Source of the DNA: a virus
Length of the DNA stretch: 40,655 nt
Direction: 5' to 3' (one strand)
IMG/VR virus record: IMGVR_UViG_3300006071_000027
Coordinates: 1-40,655 of that record
Numbering within the stretch: position 1 is the stretch's first letter; the number at the start of each line of letters is the position of its first letter. A program made the position numbers and the translations under genes. Of the stretch, positions 7,496-17,000 are shown in pieces. Below the pieces are notes generated by a model, which was given only the letters and a program-made list of their open reading frames with translations, made no database searches and was not told the DNA's origin.

Positions 7496-10470
7496 TTCAA
7501 AGTAATCAAAAAACCTCGCTATTAGTAGCGTCACAACTTCCTGAGTTTATTCGGGAAGATCCGTCATATGCTAATTTTGTGGCATTCGTACAAGCATATT
7601 ACGAATGGTTAGAACAAGAAGGCAATGTAACTGATGTTTCGAAGAATCTTTTAACCTATAAAGATATTGATGAAACTACAACTCAGTTTTTAGATTTCTT
7701 TACTAATGATTTTTTACCTTTTTTCCCTGCGGATATATTAACTGATAAAACAAAAGTAATTAAAATTGCTAAAGAGTTGTATCAGACTAAAGGTACGCCC
7801 GCTTCATACAAATTTTTATTTCGTATTCTTTATAATACCGATGTTGATTTCTTCTTTACCGAAGATGCTGTATTAAAAGCATCCTCTGGAACATGGTATG
7901 TGGCTCAAAGTCTTAACTTAGCCAGTAATAATCCAAACTTTTTAAATATTGCCAATTTAAGAATCTTTGGTGAAACAACCAAGTCAATTGCAACAATTGA
8001 AACTTCAACGTTTGATGGAACTAAAACAGAAGTCTTTATTTCAAATATTGAACGTTTGTTCCAATCTGGAGAATTTGTTCGTGTTGTTGATAGTAATAAC
8101 CAAGATGTTTATTTCTTAAATGGTCAACAAGTACCAGTTGGTACACCTGGTGCTGAAACTTTATCCGCAAAAGTTATTGGCCAGATTTCTCAAGTAAAAG
8201 TCGATCCAAACAATAGAGGTTTGGCATATCAACCAGGTGATCCTGTAGTGTTTTACGGTGGTTTAAATTCAAATACAGGTCATGGTGCTACTGCAACAGT
8301 TGCCACGACCACCTCCGGTTCCATTCAACGGGTTACAGTACTTACCGGTGGTTATGGTTATACTGCTTATCCAAATACCGTTATTTCTTTTAATGATTTG
8401 AATGCTGGTGCTGCGGCACCAATTGCTGTTGTTGGTTCTCTAAACCCAGCTGGCGTTGCCAATGTATCATTAATTCCTACTGACGTTATTGCTTTGAAAC
8501 GTTTTGAGTATATTGGAAACGTTTACCATAATGGTTTACCATACTCCGTTGGTGCCAATACTAAAGACCCACGAAACGAATCTGGTGGTGCATTTTCTAC
8601 AAATTGGACACAATCTCAGTATAACTTTGCTAATAATTTAACAGCTAATGCCAACACTTCTTTGGCCAATGCCTTTACGTTTACTGGATTCTCAACATAT
8701 CCAATCGGTTCCATTTTAGTTCAAAATGCTGGTGGTGGTATCACTCAGCCACCTACAGTTGTGGCCACTTCAGAATTTGCTGTCGAAGATAGTTTAGTTA
8801 GTAATTTGACCAACTTAGGTATTTTAGCACCAATTCAAATTGTTAATGGTGGTTTAGGTTATCAAGTTAATGATACTATTGTTTTTTCTGGTGGTACTGG
8901 TTATGGAGCACACGCAAACGTAACTCAGGTAGCATCCAACGGAATGATTACTGCCATTAATTATGTTTATTCAACATATGAACAGACACCACATCGTTAT
9001 CCATTAGGTGGTATGGGTTATAGAGTAAATGGTTTACCTTCCGTTACCGTACATTCAGCCAATACACAAGCATCAAATGCTTCAATTTATGTTCCAGGTG
9101 TATTAGGTTCTGGTGCCACATTCTCTCCTGTTTATAACCGTGTGGGTTCTATTTCAACTTTCAATATTACGGATCCAGGCACAGATTACATTAGTACTCC
9201 AAATATTTCACTAAAAGTACAAGATATCTGTGTAAGTAATGTATCAATTACTAACCTGCCAACTAAAGGCGATATTGTATATCAAGGTGTTAGTTTGAAC
9301 AATAGTAGTTATATTGCTACTGTAGATTCAATTACACAATTGGTTTCTTTTGCCAATACAGCACAATCACTTTACAATATTCGCCTCTATAACTATAATA
9401 ATGTTCCAAATTATAACTTACCATTGGTTGTAGAATATGCTGGTCCTATTACGAATCCAGGATATCATCCAACTGGTGCAGTATTAAGATTAAACAATTC
9501 TTATGCTTCATTGAATGTAAACTCCAAGTATGATAGTAGTGGTGTAATTACCTACGGTGACGGTACAGCTAGAGGAAATACAAGTTTCTTGAATGGTTTG
9601 GCAATTTCTCAAGGTCAATATTTGGACAGTTCTGGCCAATTAAGTTCATATGATGTATTACAAAGTCCAAAATACAATAACTACACTTATGAAATTACAT
9701 TAGAAAAAGAGATTGCTGCTTATAGAAAAACCTTATTAGATTTACTACATCCATCAGGTATGCAGGTTATTGGTCGTTTTGCTATGAAAGGTCAAGCAAA
9801 TATCAACTTTACTGAATCTGGTTATTTGGATCAAGGACACACATTAGGTTATTATACTGGTGATCCAGGATCTTATGCTTCAATGACTTCTGATTATGTA
9901 AATCAGAGTAATAATATTATTCAATTTGGTAGTTTAGTTGGTGCCAATTTACAGCAAATTATTCTTCCAAACGATTCTATAACTTTAACATTAACCAATG
10001 GATTCCAAGTTCGTTCAGAGGTTATATCAATTAACGATGGCCAAGCAAATACTGTTGTACTGAAAGATAATGTTTGGTTGACCTATGCAAATGTTGCTTA
10101 TGTAACGGCAAATGCTGGTAGCAATGTGATAAATATATCAAGTCTGACTGGTTCTTATGATATCGTTAATAATGAAAATTATAGCAATACTGCGGCTCCT
10201 ATTTTAGATATTGTATACCCTGGTGACCATGTTTTGGTTGCTAATAATTCAGAATTGTTGGTTATTGGAGTTAATGCTAGTGCCAATACAATTACAGTAG
10301 GTTCTAATTTAACTTCTGCTGCTAATTCATTAATGACTGTTAGAAGGACTGTATTAACAACCAACGTTAGAATTGATGGTCCTGTTGGAACTCAATTCTT
10401 CCCTGAGTTAACAGACCAATTTGGTAATAGAATTGTAACACAAAACAACGACATAATACTTTTAGGATAA
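7492..10470 (+). CDS. Large baseplate wedge protein in the gp7 position
   Basis: The 992-residue protein lies between gp6 and gp8 and overlaps the gp6 stop by four bases (ATGA). Its length is close to T4 gp7 (1032 aa), but sequence identity to gp7 was not recognised, so the equivalence is positional. The N-terminal 130 residues (QLPEFIREDPSYANFVAFVQ, EWLEQEGN, ELYQTKGTPASYKFLFRILY) form a conserved helical block. Two glycine-tyrosine beta modules lie near residues 237-300 and 450-495, with a weaker one near 560. A charged helical segment (LEKEIAAYRKTLLDLLHPSG) near residue 740 leads into a beta-rich C-terminus. It most likely bridges inner wedge and fibre-bearing periphery. Confidence 0.7.
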   Translation: MIQSNQKTSLLVASQLPEFIREDPSYANFVAFVQAYYEWLEQEGNVTDVSKNLLTYKDIDETTTQFLDFFTNDFLPFFPADILTDKTKVIKIAKELYQTKGTPASYKFLFRILYNTDVDFFFTEDAVLKASSGTWYVAQSLNLASNNPNFLNIANLRIFGETTKSIATIETSTFDGTKTEVFISNIERLFQSGEFVRVVDSNNQDVYFLNGQQVPVGTPGAETLSAKVIGQISQVKVDPNNRGLAYQPGDPVVFYGGLNSNTGHGATATVATTTSGSIQRVTVLTGGYGYTAYPNTVISFNDLNAGAAAPIAVVGSLNPAGVANVSLIPTDVIALKRFEYIGNVYHNGLPYSVGANTKDPRNESGGAFSTNWTQSQYNFANNLTANANTSLANAFTFTGFSTYPIGSILVQNAGGGITQPPTVVATSEFAVEDSLVSNLTNLGILAPIQIVNGGLGYQVNDTIVFSGGTGYGAHANVTQVASNGMITAINYVYSTYEQTPHRYPLGGMGYRVNGLPSVTVHSANTQASNASIYVPGVLGSGATFSPVYNRVGSISTFNITDPGTDYISTPNISLKVQDICVSNVSITNLPTKGDIVYQGVSLNNSSYIATVDSITQLVSFANTAQSLYNIRLYNYNNVPNYNLPLVVEYAGPITNPGYHPTGAVLRLNNSYASLNVNSKYDSSGVITYGDGTARGNTSFLNGLAISQGQYLDSSGQLSSYDVLQSPKYNNYTYEITLEKEIAAYRKTLLDLLHPSGMQVIGRFAMKGQANINFTESGYLDQGHTLGYYTGDPGSYASMTSDYVNQSNNIIQFGSLVGANLQQIILPNDSITLTLTNGFQVRSEVISINDGQANTVVLKDNVWLTYANVAYVTANAGSNVINISSLTGSYDIVNNENYSNTAAPILDIVYPGDHVLVANNSELLVIGVNASANTITVGSNLTSAANSLMTVRRTVLTTNVRIDGPVGTQFFPELTDQFGNRIVTQNNDIILLG

Positions 10471-10473
10471 GAA

Positions 10474-12687
10474 ATGAGCTCCGTAAAAATAACGCAATTA
10501 CCGTTTTTTACAATGATTAATGCCAATACGGCAAATACAATTTTTGCTGGTGTAGATATTCCTACAGATACTACATTTCAAATGACGGCACATACTTTGG
10601 CACAAGGTCTTTATTCTAATGAAATTTTAAATGTTGGTGGTAATCCTGTAGTATTTTCAAACACTATTGCACAATTTTCTGGTTCGGATCCAACTTTTTT
10701 ACAATTAAATTTACAAAACTTTAATAGTAATGGTTCAGGTGATTTAATTGTTACCTCGGACACAGGTACCAATTCAAATAATTATATTGATTTGGGTATC
10801 AATGGATCTACATTTAGTAATCCAACATATTCTTCTATGAAACCATTGGATGCATATTTGTATGTTCAAGGTCCTACAGCATTAAGTAACGTAGCAAACC
10901 TTGTTATTGGTACTGCTTCTTATGGTGCAAATATTGTATTTATTGCTGGTGGAACAACTTCAAATGATATTATTGCCACTATTAATGAAGATATTATTAC
11001 AATGTATGAACCATTGTTGGTTAATGGTGGAATTTCTTTTGGTGACGCTTCATATCAAAACACAGCGCCAGCAACTTTAGTATACTCACAAGCAAGTTAT
11101 GCTCAAGCCAATGCTGCCACAGTTTCAGCGCAGTCTGGATATAATTTGGCAAATACAGTTAGTACAACTGCAAATGCCGCTTATTTACAAGCAAACGCAG
11201 CAACCATTTCTGCTCAATCTGGTTATAACTTAGCAAACACAGTTAGTACAACTGCTAACGCAGCATACTTACAAGCAAATGCTGCCACAGTTTCAGCACA
11301 GTCTGTATATAATTTAGCCAATACTGTAAGTACTACTGCCAATGCTAGTTACCTTCAAGCCAATGCAGCCACATCATCTGCTCAGTCTGGTTATAACTTA
11401 GCCAATACTGTATCAACAACAGCTAATGCTGCTTACCTACAGGCTAACGCTGCAACTAATTCAGCACAGGCCGCTTACAATCTAGCTAACTCAACTACTG
11501 CTACAGTAACATATCAAACTGGTGTTAACCTTCAACAAAACACCAATATTACTGCTGTTAACACCTATGCCGCTTCTGGTTATGCTCAGGCAAACGTAAC
11601 TGTTGGTGTTGATGCCACACAGAATACTTTAATTGGAATTATTCAAGGTGTAGACTTAACACAAAATACTAATATTGCATTGTTACAAAGTTATGTAACT
11701 ACTGCTAATGCCAATATTGCAGCAGCCTTTGCTCAGGCAAACTCAGCAGCTGCCAACACCATTTACCAAGCGGGTGTAAGTGCAACACAAAACACAACAA
11801 CTCAAACTATTTGGAATCAAGTTAATACTGCTGTTCAAAATACATCAACCATTATATTAAACAATTTAAACCTTAATGGTAATTTAATTGCAAATAATAC
11901 AACATCTACTGCAAATTTCTTTAAAGTTAATATTTTAGGAAATAATAATGGATCTTTAACTATTAATAATAATTCTTTTTCTGCTCAAACAGCATTAGTA
12001 AAAATTATTGGTAGTTCTACATACGCTTCACAGACACCTATTAATGCTGGTTATATGATGCAAATTGTTGGTTTAGATAATACTCCAACAAGAATTGTTA
12101 TAGATTCCGCTAGTGCTTCTGGTAATGCTTATGGATTGATTGCTGGTCGTACATCAAGAGGTTCTGCTGCAGCACCAAGTGCTGCTCAAGCAGGTGATGT
12201 GTTAATGAGATTCTCTGGTAATGGATACGGTACAACATCATACAGTCCATTAGGTGTTGCTAGAATGGATGTTGTGGCAGCTGAAAACTTTAGTGATACA
12301 AATAAAGGTGCAGTAATTAATTTTAGTGTAACCCGTGTTGGTTCAAATACCGTGTATGCAAACGTAGTATCTATTGCATCCAATACAGTTTCATTTGGTA
12401 CTAATAATTACACACAACCAAACACCATTATTGATATGGCCAATAGCCGTATTCAAGTATCAAATACTGGTGTTTCTAAGCATGCATATGCTATCTCATG
12501 GATAGATTTTACTCCTACATATCCAAATGGTTCTGCCGGAGATAAAAAAGGTATGATGTTCTTGGATGCCGGTAATGCAATTGGTAATGGAGTAAGGTTA
12601 TATTGGTGTAATGCAGACTATACATCAGGTGCTGCACAAATTTGGTACACACAAACCACCGGTCCTAATGGAACTATTTGGGGTTAA
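10474..12687 (+). CDS. Structural fibre protein with four-copy 28-residue coil repeat
   Basis: The 737-residue protein begins with a block conserved in marine T4-like structural proteins as I recall them (KITQLPFFTMINANTANTIF, then TLAQGLYSNEILNVGG). Residues about 75-190 form a beta domain also present in the giant fibre at 23558 (DLGINGSTF, KPLDAYLYVQG). Residues about 205-345 hold four exact 28-residue repeats of YNLANTVSTTANAAYLQANA type, followed by further Gln/Asn-rich coil to about 455. The C-terminal 280 residues are beta-rich (NKGAVINFSVTRVGSN; ending IWYTQTTGPNGTIWG). It sits between the gp7-position gene and gp8, so it may be a wedge-attached fibre or connector. AGGA precedes the start. 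Confidence 0.7.
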   Translation: MSSVKITQLPFFTMINANTANTIFAGVDIPTDTTFQMTAHTLAQGLYSNEILNVGGNPVVFSNTIAQFSGSDPTFLQLNLQNFNSNGSGDLIVTSDTGTNSNNYIDLGINGSTFSNPTYSSMKPLDAYLYVQGPTALSNVANLVIGTASYGANIVFIAGGTTSNDIIATINEDIITMYEPLLVNGGISFGDASYQNTAPATLVYSQASYAQANAATVSAQSGYNLANTVSTTANAAYLQANAATISAQSGYNLANTVSTTANAAYLQANAATVSAQSVYNLANTVSTTANASYLQANAATSSAQSGYNLANTVSTTANAAYLQANAATNSAQAAYNLANSTTATVTYQTGVNLQQNTNITAVNTYAASGYAQANVTVGVDATQNTLIGIIQGVDLTQNTNIALLQSYVTTANANIAAAFAQANSAAANTIYQAGVSATQNTTTQTIWNQVNTAVQNTSTIILNNLNLNGNLIANNTTSTANFFKVNILGNNNGSLTINNNSFSAQTALVKIIGSSTYASQTPINAGYMMQIVGLDNTPTRIVIDSASASGNAYGLIAGRTSRGSAAAPSAAQAGDVLMRFSGNGYGTTSYSPLGVARMDVVAAENFSDTNKGAVINFSVTRVGSNTVYANVVSIASNTVSFGTNNYTQPNTIIDMANSRIQVSNTGVSKHAYAISWIDFTPTYPNGSAGDKKGMMFLDAGNAIGNGVRLYWCNADYTSGAAQIWYTQTTGPNGTIWG
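11140..11475 (+). repeat. Four tandem 84-bp coding repeats with scrambled synonymous codons
   Basis: Copies start at 11140, 11224, 11308 and 11392, each exactly 84 bp (28 codons, four heptads). The fifth start at 11476 diverges after YNLAN. Copies 1 and 4 share 25 of 28 residues, yet 18 of those 25 residues use different codons, including AGT against TCA for the same Ser (counted by eye). Confidence 0.9.
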
Positions 12688-12689
12688 TA

Positions 12690-12697
12690 GATAAATA
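12690..12697 (+). promoter_or_regulatory. Late-promoter-like octamer GATAAATA before gp8
   Basis: It lies just after the stop of the upstream fibre gene and seven bases before the gp8 ATG (12705), with no Shine-Dalgarno sequence between. T4 spacing would place +1 near 12703, two bases before the start codon. Confidence 0.4.
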
Positions 12698-12704
12698 AAT
12701 CAAT

Positions 12705-14078
12705 ATGGCAAATCAAGACCTTTTAACATACGCAGCAAAAGTATCTCAAGTAGAGCAATCTTACTTTGCTCCTGTATCCGTGCTGCCGGTTACAAACCAA
12801 GCAATCTCAACACTCTATGTTTTTCTTTCTAGGGTTGATTCTTGGCCAGATGATAATGTTCCACCTGTACCAACTCAAGACCAAAGATATATTAAATCTG
12901 TTTTTGCTAATATGTTTGTGGCAAAACAAGTATCTTCAAATCAAATTTCTCCAGTAATCCAGCGTATCGATTGGCAATCAAATGTTGTTTATCAGTATTA
13001 TCAAGATAATATCGATATGTTTGCTTTGGACCAAAACGGTTTATTGTTGAATCTTTTTTATGTAAGAAATCGTTACGACCAAGTATTCAAGTGCCTTTGG
13101 AATAATAATGGTGCTTTGTCCACAGTAGAACCATTCTTCCAACCAGGAAGTTACGGAACAGATAATATCTATATTGGTACTGATGGTTACAAATGGAAAT
13201 ACATGTATACGATTGACGTAGGTTCTAAAAAGACCTTTATGGATGCTGGTTGGATGCCAGTTCCTATCGGATACAACACACCAAATCCATTATCAACAGC
13301 AGCTGGTATTGGTGATATTGAAGTAATTAACGTGATAAATGGTGGTTCTGGATATGATCCAGCAAATGCTGTGGTAGATGTTGTAGTTACCACAACTTCT
13401 GGTATTGGTACTGGTGCTGCAGGTACTCCTGTAATTCAAAATGGAGTAATTACCGATGTTGTTGTAACCAATCCAGGTTCAAATTATTCAAATTATACTA
13501 TCGATGTAGTAAGTGCTATTGGAAGTGGCGCCGTACTCGATTCCCATGTGTCTCCGATTGGTGGCCACGGGTTTGATCCTGTATCAGAATTAGGATGCAG
13601 CCATACCATGATTACCTGTGAGTTTAATGGCTCAGAAGGTGGTATTATTCCAACAGATATCGATTATCGCCAAATTGGTATTGTAGTTAATCCTACATCA
13701 TTAAGAACTTTTCCAAATCCAGCCAACAGTTCCATTTATAAAGTTTCAACTGACTTAATTGTTTCTCCAGGTTTTGGTTCTTATATTTCTGATGAGTTGG
13801 TATATCAAGGCGCTTCTTTAGAAACAGCATCATATGTTGGAACCGTTTTAAGTTTTAATCCAGCAACCAATGTTATAAGCATCATAAATATAACAGGAAC
13901 TCCAACACTTAATGCTACTGTTGTAGGAAATACATCAAAAACAGCAAGAACATTATTATCTGTTAGCACTCCAGACTTTGTACCATTCTCTGGTTATATG
14001 ACTGTTATTGAAAATAGAACAGGTGTACAAAGAAGTTCTGATGGTATTGAACAATATAAATTTGTCTTAGGATTTTAA
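12705..14078 (+). CDS. 8: Baseplate wedge protein gp8
   Basis: The 457-residue protein has the gp8 hallmark blocks: FFLSRVDSW-like YVFLSRVDSWPDDNVPP near residue 35, RYIKSVFANMFVAKQ, IQRIDWQSNVVYQYYQDN, YVRNRYDQVFKCLWNN near 125, and the run GTDGYKWKYMYTID near 165. T4 gp8 (334 aa) is a dimeric wedge component contacting gp7, gp10 and gp53. The extra length here comes mostly from a glycine-tyrosine beta module (about residues 210-270; NGGSGYDPANA, NPGSNYSNYTI) absent from T4 gp8. The start is taken at the first ATG after the stop of the fibre gene. Assignment is secure. Confidence 0.9.
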   Translation: MANQDLLTYAAKVSQVEQSYFAPVSVLPVTNQAISTLYVFLSRVDSWPDDNVPPVPTQDQRYIKSVFANMFVAKQVSSNQISPVIQRIDWQSNVVYQYYQDNIDMFALDQNGLLLNLFYVRNRYDQVFKCLWNNNGALSTVEPFFQPGSYGTDNIYIGTDGYKWKYMYTIDVGSKKTFMDAGWMPVPIGYNTPNPLSTAAGIGDIEVINVINGGSGYDPANAVVDVVVTTTSGIGTGAAGTPVIQNGVITDVVVTNPGSNYSNYTIDVVSAIGSGAVLDSHVSPIGGHGFDPVSELGCSHTMITCEFNGSEGGIIPTDIDYRQIGIVVNPTSLRTFPNPANSSIYKVSTDLIVSPGFGSYISDELVYQGASLETASYVGTVLSFNPATNVISIINITGTPTLNATVVGNTSKTARTLLSVSTPDFVPFSGYMTVIENRTGVQRSSDGIEQYKFVLGF

Positions 14079-14087
14079 AGGAAAAAA

Positions 14088-17000
14088 ATGTCTCTGAATT
14101 TTAACGTCAGCCCCTATTATGATGATTTTGATCCGGCAAAAAATTATTACCGTGTTCTATTTAAACCAGGTTATGCTGTACAAGCACGAGAATTAACTCA
14201 ATCGCAATCAATTCTTCAGAATCAAATTACTAACTTTGCTGATAACATTTTTGCCTCTAATTCTCCTGTTACTGGCGGACAAGTAACAATCAATTTAAAT
14301 TGTTCTTACATTCAATTGCAACCAACGTATAATGGTGCTTTGGTTGACGTTAACCAGTTTCTCGGTGAGTTAATTCAAGACGCAACTGGTACAATTACTG
14401 CTAAAGTTATTGCTGTTGCCGTTGCTACTGGTACTGCCGGCAACGGTGAACCACCAACATTAATTGTAACTTATAAATCAGGTGGACAATTCACTAATGG
14501 TTCAATCATTTTTGGAACATTAAACAACCTAGTGTGCCAAGCACAAGCAACAAATGCCACAGGTACAAGTTCTGTAGCATCTATTGCGCAAGGTGTATTC
14601 TACATTTCTGGTAGTTACATCAATGCTTCTGGTGAAACCATTTCAAGTGGTAATTTTGTTCAAGTTAACCCACAAACAATTATTTTAGATAAGTACGATT
14701 CTACTCCTAATTTGCGTGTTGGTTTAAATATTACTGAAACAATTCACGATTATATTAATGATGCTTCTTTATTAGACCCTGCTGTTGGTGCTTCTAACTA
14801 TCAGGCACCAGGTGCTGACCGTTATCAGATTACATTGGCATTAGAAACACGTCCATTAACATTTGGTGATGATGATGGATTTATTGAATTAGTTCGTATT
14901 ACTAATGGTAACGTTGCCAAATTGGTAGATGGTTCTGTATATTCAGTTATTGATGATTACTTTGCTAAACGTGATTATGAAACTAATGGTGACTATGTTG
15001 TTAATAACTTTAAATTAACACCAAAGACTAACACAAACGATTCTTCAAATAACACTTATGTTATGAGTGTTGGTAAAGGTTTGGCATATGTTCATGGATA
15101 TCGTGTTGAAAGTACAACCAATGTAGATTTGGTTACTGACCGTGCTAGAACAACGGCTTCACAGACTAATAATCCAACGTTCTTATCATATGGTAATTAT
15201 TTCTATGTTGATACAGTTCATGGTGCTAATGGTACATTCTTTGATACTACCACACAACAAAACATTGACTTACACGATGTTCCAGCAGCATCCGTAAACG
15301 TATCTTCTGCTTTAGCATATAATGCTACTGTTGTGGCAACTGCCAATGTTCGTTCATTATCATATGACCACAACACCAATGATGCGGTTGCAAACACTTA
15401 TGTTTACAAGATGTTTGTTAATAATTTACAGTTGAATACTCCGAGCGACCATGCTGTAACTGCCACAACAAATACAATTACTTTTCCTAGTTATTTTTCA
15501 TCATCTAATGCTGCTTATATTGGAGCAACAATTTCTATCAATTCTGGTACAGATGCTGGTGATTTTAGAACAATTACTTCTTATAACGGTTCAACAAAAG
15601 TTGCAACAGTTAATCAAAACTGGACAACAACTCCAGATACCACTTCTGTATTTGCAATCAATTATCAAATTGCACAAGCCAATTCAATTATAGCTGCATC
15701 AAAATCATCATATCCAGCAACAATTGATGGTACTGCAAATATGAATTCAACTGGATTTGATGCTTTTAACAATACACTACTGGAGAACGCAGGTTCACCT
15801 GAATTAATTTTTCAAGTTGGTAATCCATATGTTGCTTCTTTAGTTAATACTTCATATACAACACAACAAGAGTGGAGAAACGTATCTTTCACTGCTGCTG
15901 GTTCTGGTGTATCTGCTCAGTTAAACTATTCTTCATATAACAACACAATTCGTCATTTTGGTACACCAAGTACAACAATCCCTGCTTCATTAGCAAAACA
16001 AAATTACACTATTGTAGTTACAAACAAAGGTGCAAATGCTAACGTAAACGTAGGTGATATTCTTTCTGTTGTAACTGGCCCAAGAAATATTTCTTTAGAC
16101 AGTACTGCAACTATTGCCACTATTGCTTTCCCAGACTTAACAGCATTTACTGCTACAATTCTTGCTACCGTGTTTGTTGAAAACGGTGACAGTACTGGTT
16201 ATATTCTTAAAGGTAAGAATTTAATTAATGCCAACACATCAACTGTTAATATTAATGGAACAAACGTTAATACCTACACACACGTTGATAATACAACTTA
16301 CAATCCTATTGCATCACTTTCTTCAACAGGACAAGTTTATATTCAAAATGCTGGTTTGGTAACTCCTGGTCAAAAACAAAGTTTGTATCTATCTGACGTT
16401 AAGAACATTGTACAAATTATTGATACAGGTAATCCATCTATTACACCAACAGTTTCTATGTTGGGCGCAAGTTCACCTTACGATGTTACTTCACATTATG
16501 TGTTAGATAACGGACAACGTGATGGTTATTATGACCATGCTAGTATTACATTACTTCCTGGTGCTCCACAACCTGCTGGTAACTTATTAGTATTATTAAA
16601 CTACTATCAACATACTGGTGGTGATGGTTACTTCTCTGTACAATCATATATCTCTGCTGGTGTATCATCAAGTCCAGAAAAATATCAATCAATTCCAAAA
16701 TACACAAGTACACATGGTACATTATATGCTCTCAGAGATTGTGTAGACTTTAGACCTGCTCGTTTAAATGCTCAATCAGCATTTGTATTCCGCTATTCAA
16801 ATTCTTCATCAACACAAGGTGTATTAATTCCTGTTGATTCAACATTGTTTGAAACAGATTACTCATACTATTTGGGACGTAAAGACCAATTGGTATTAAG
16901 CAAAGATAGAACTTTCCAAATTATTGAAGGTTCTCCAGCAATTAACCCAATACTGCCTGCTACACCAGATGGTTCATTGGTACTTGCTCAACTCACACAC

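Noticed and set aside
10128-13890. GATAAATA (10128) and CATAAATA (13883) as promoters
   Set aside because: Both lie deep inside coding sequence without a gene start nearby; kept as a reminder that the octamer occurs by chance in AT-rich DNA.
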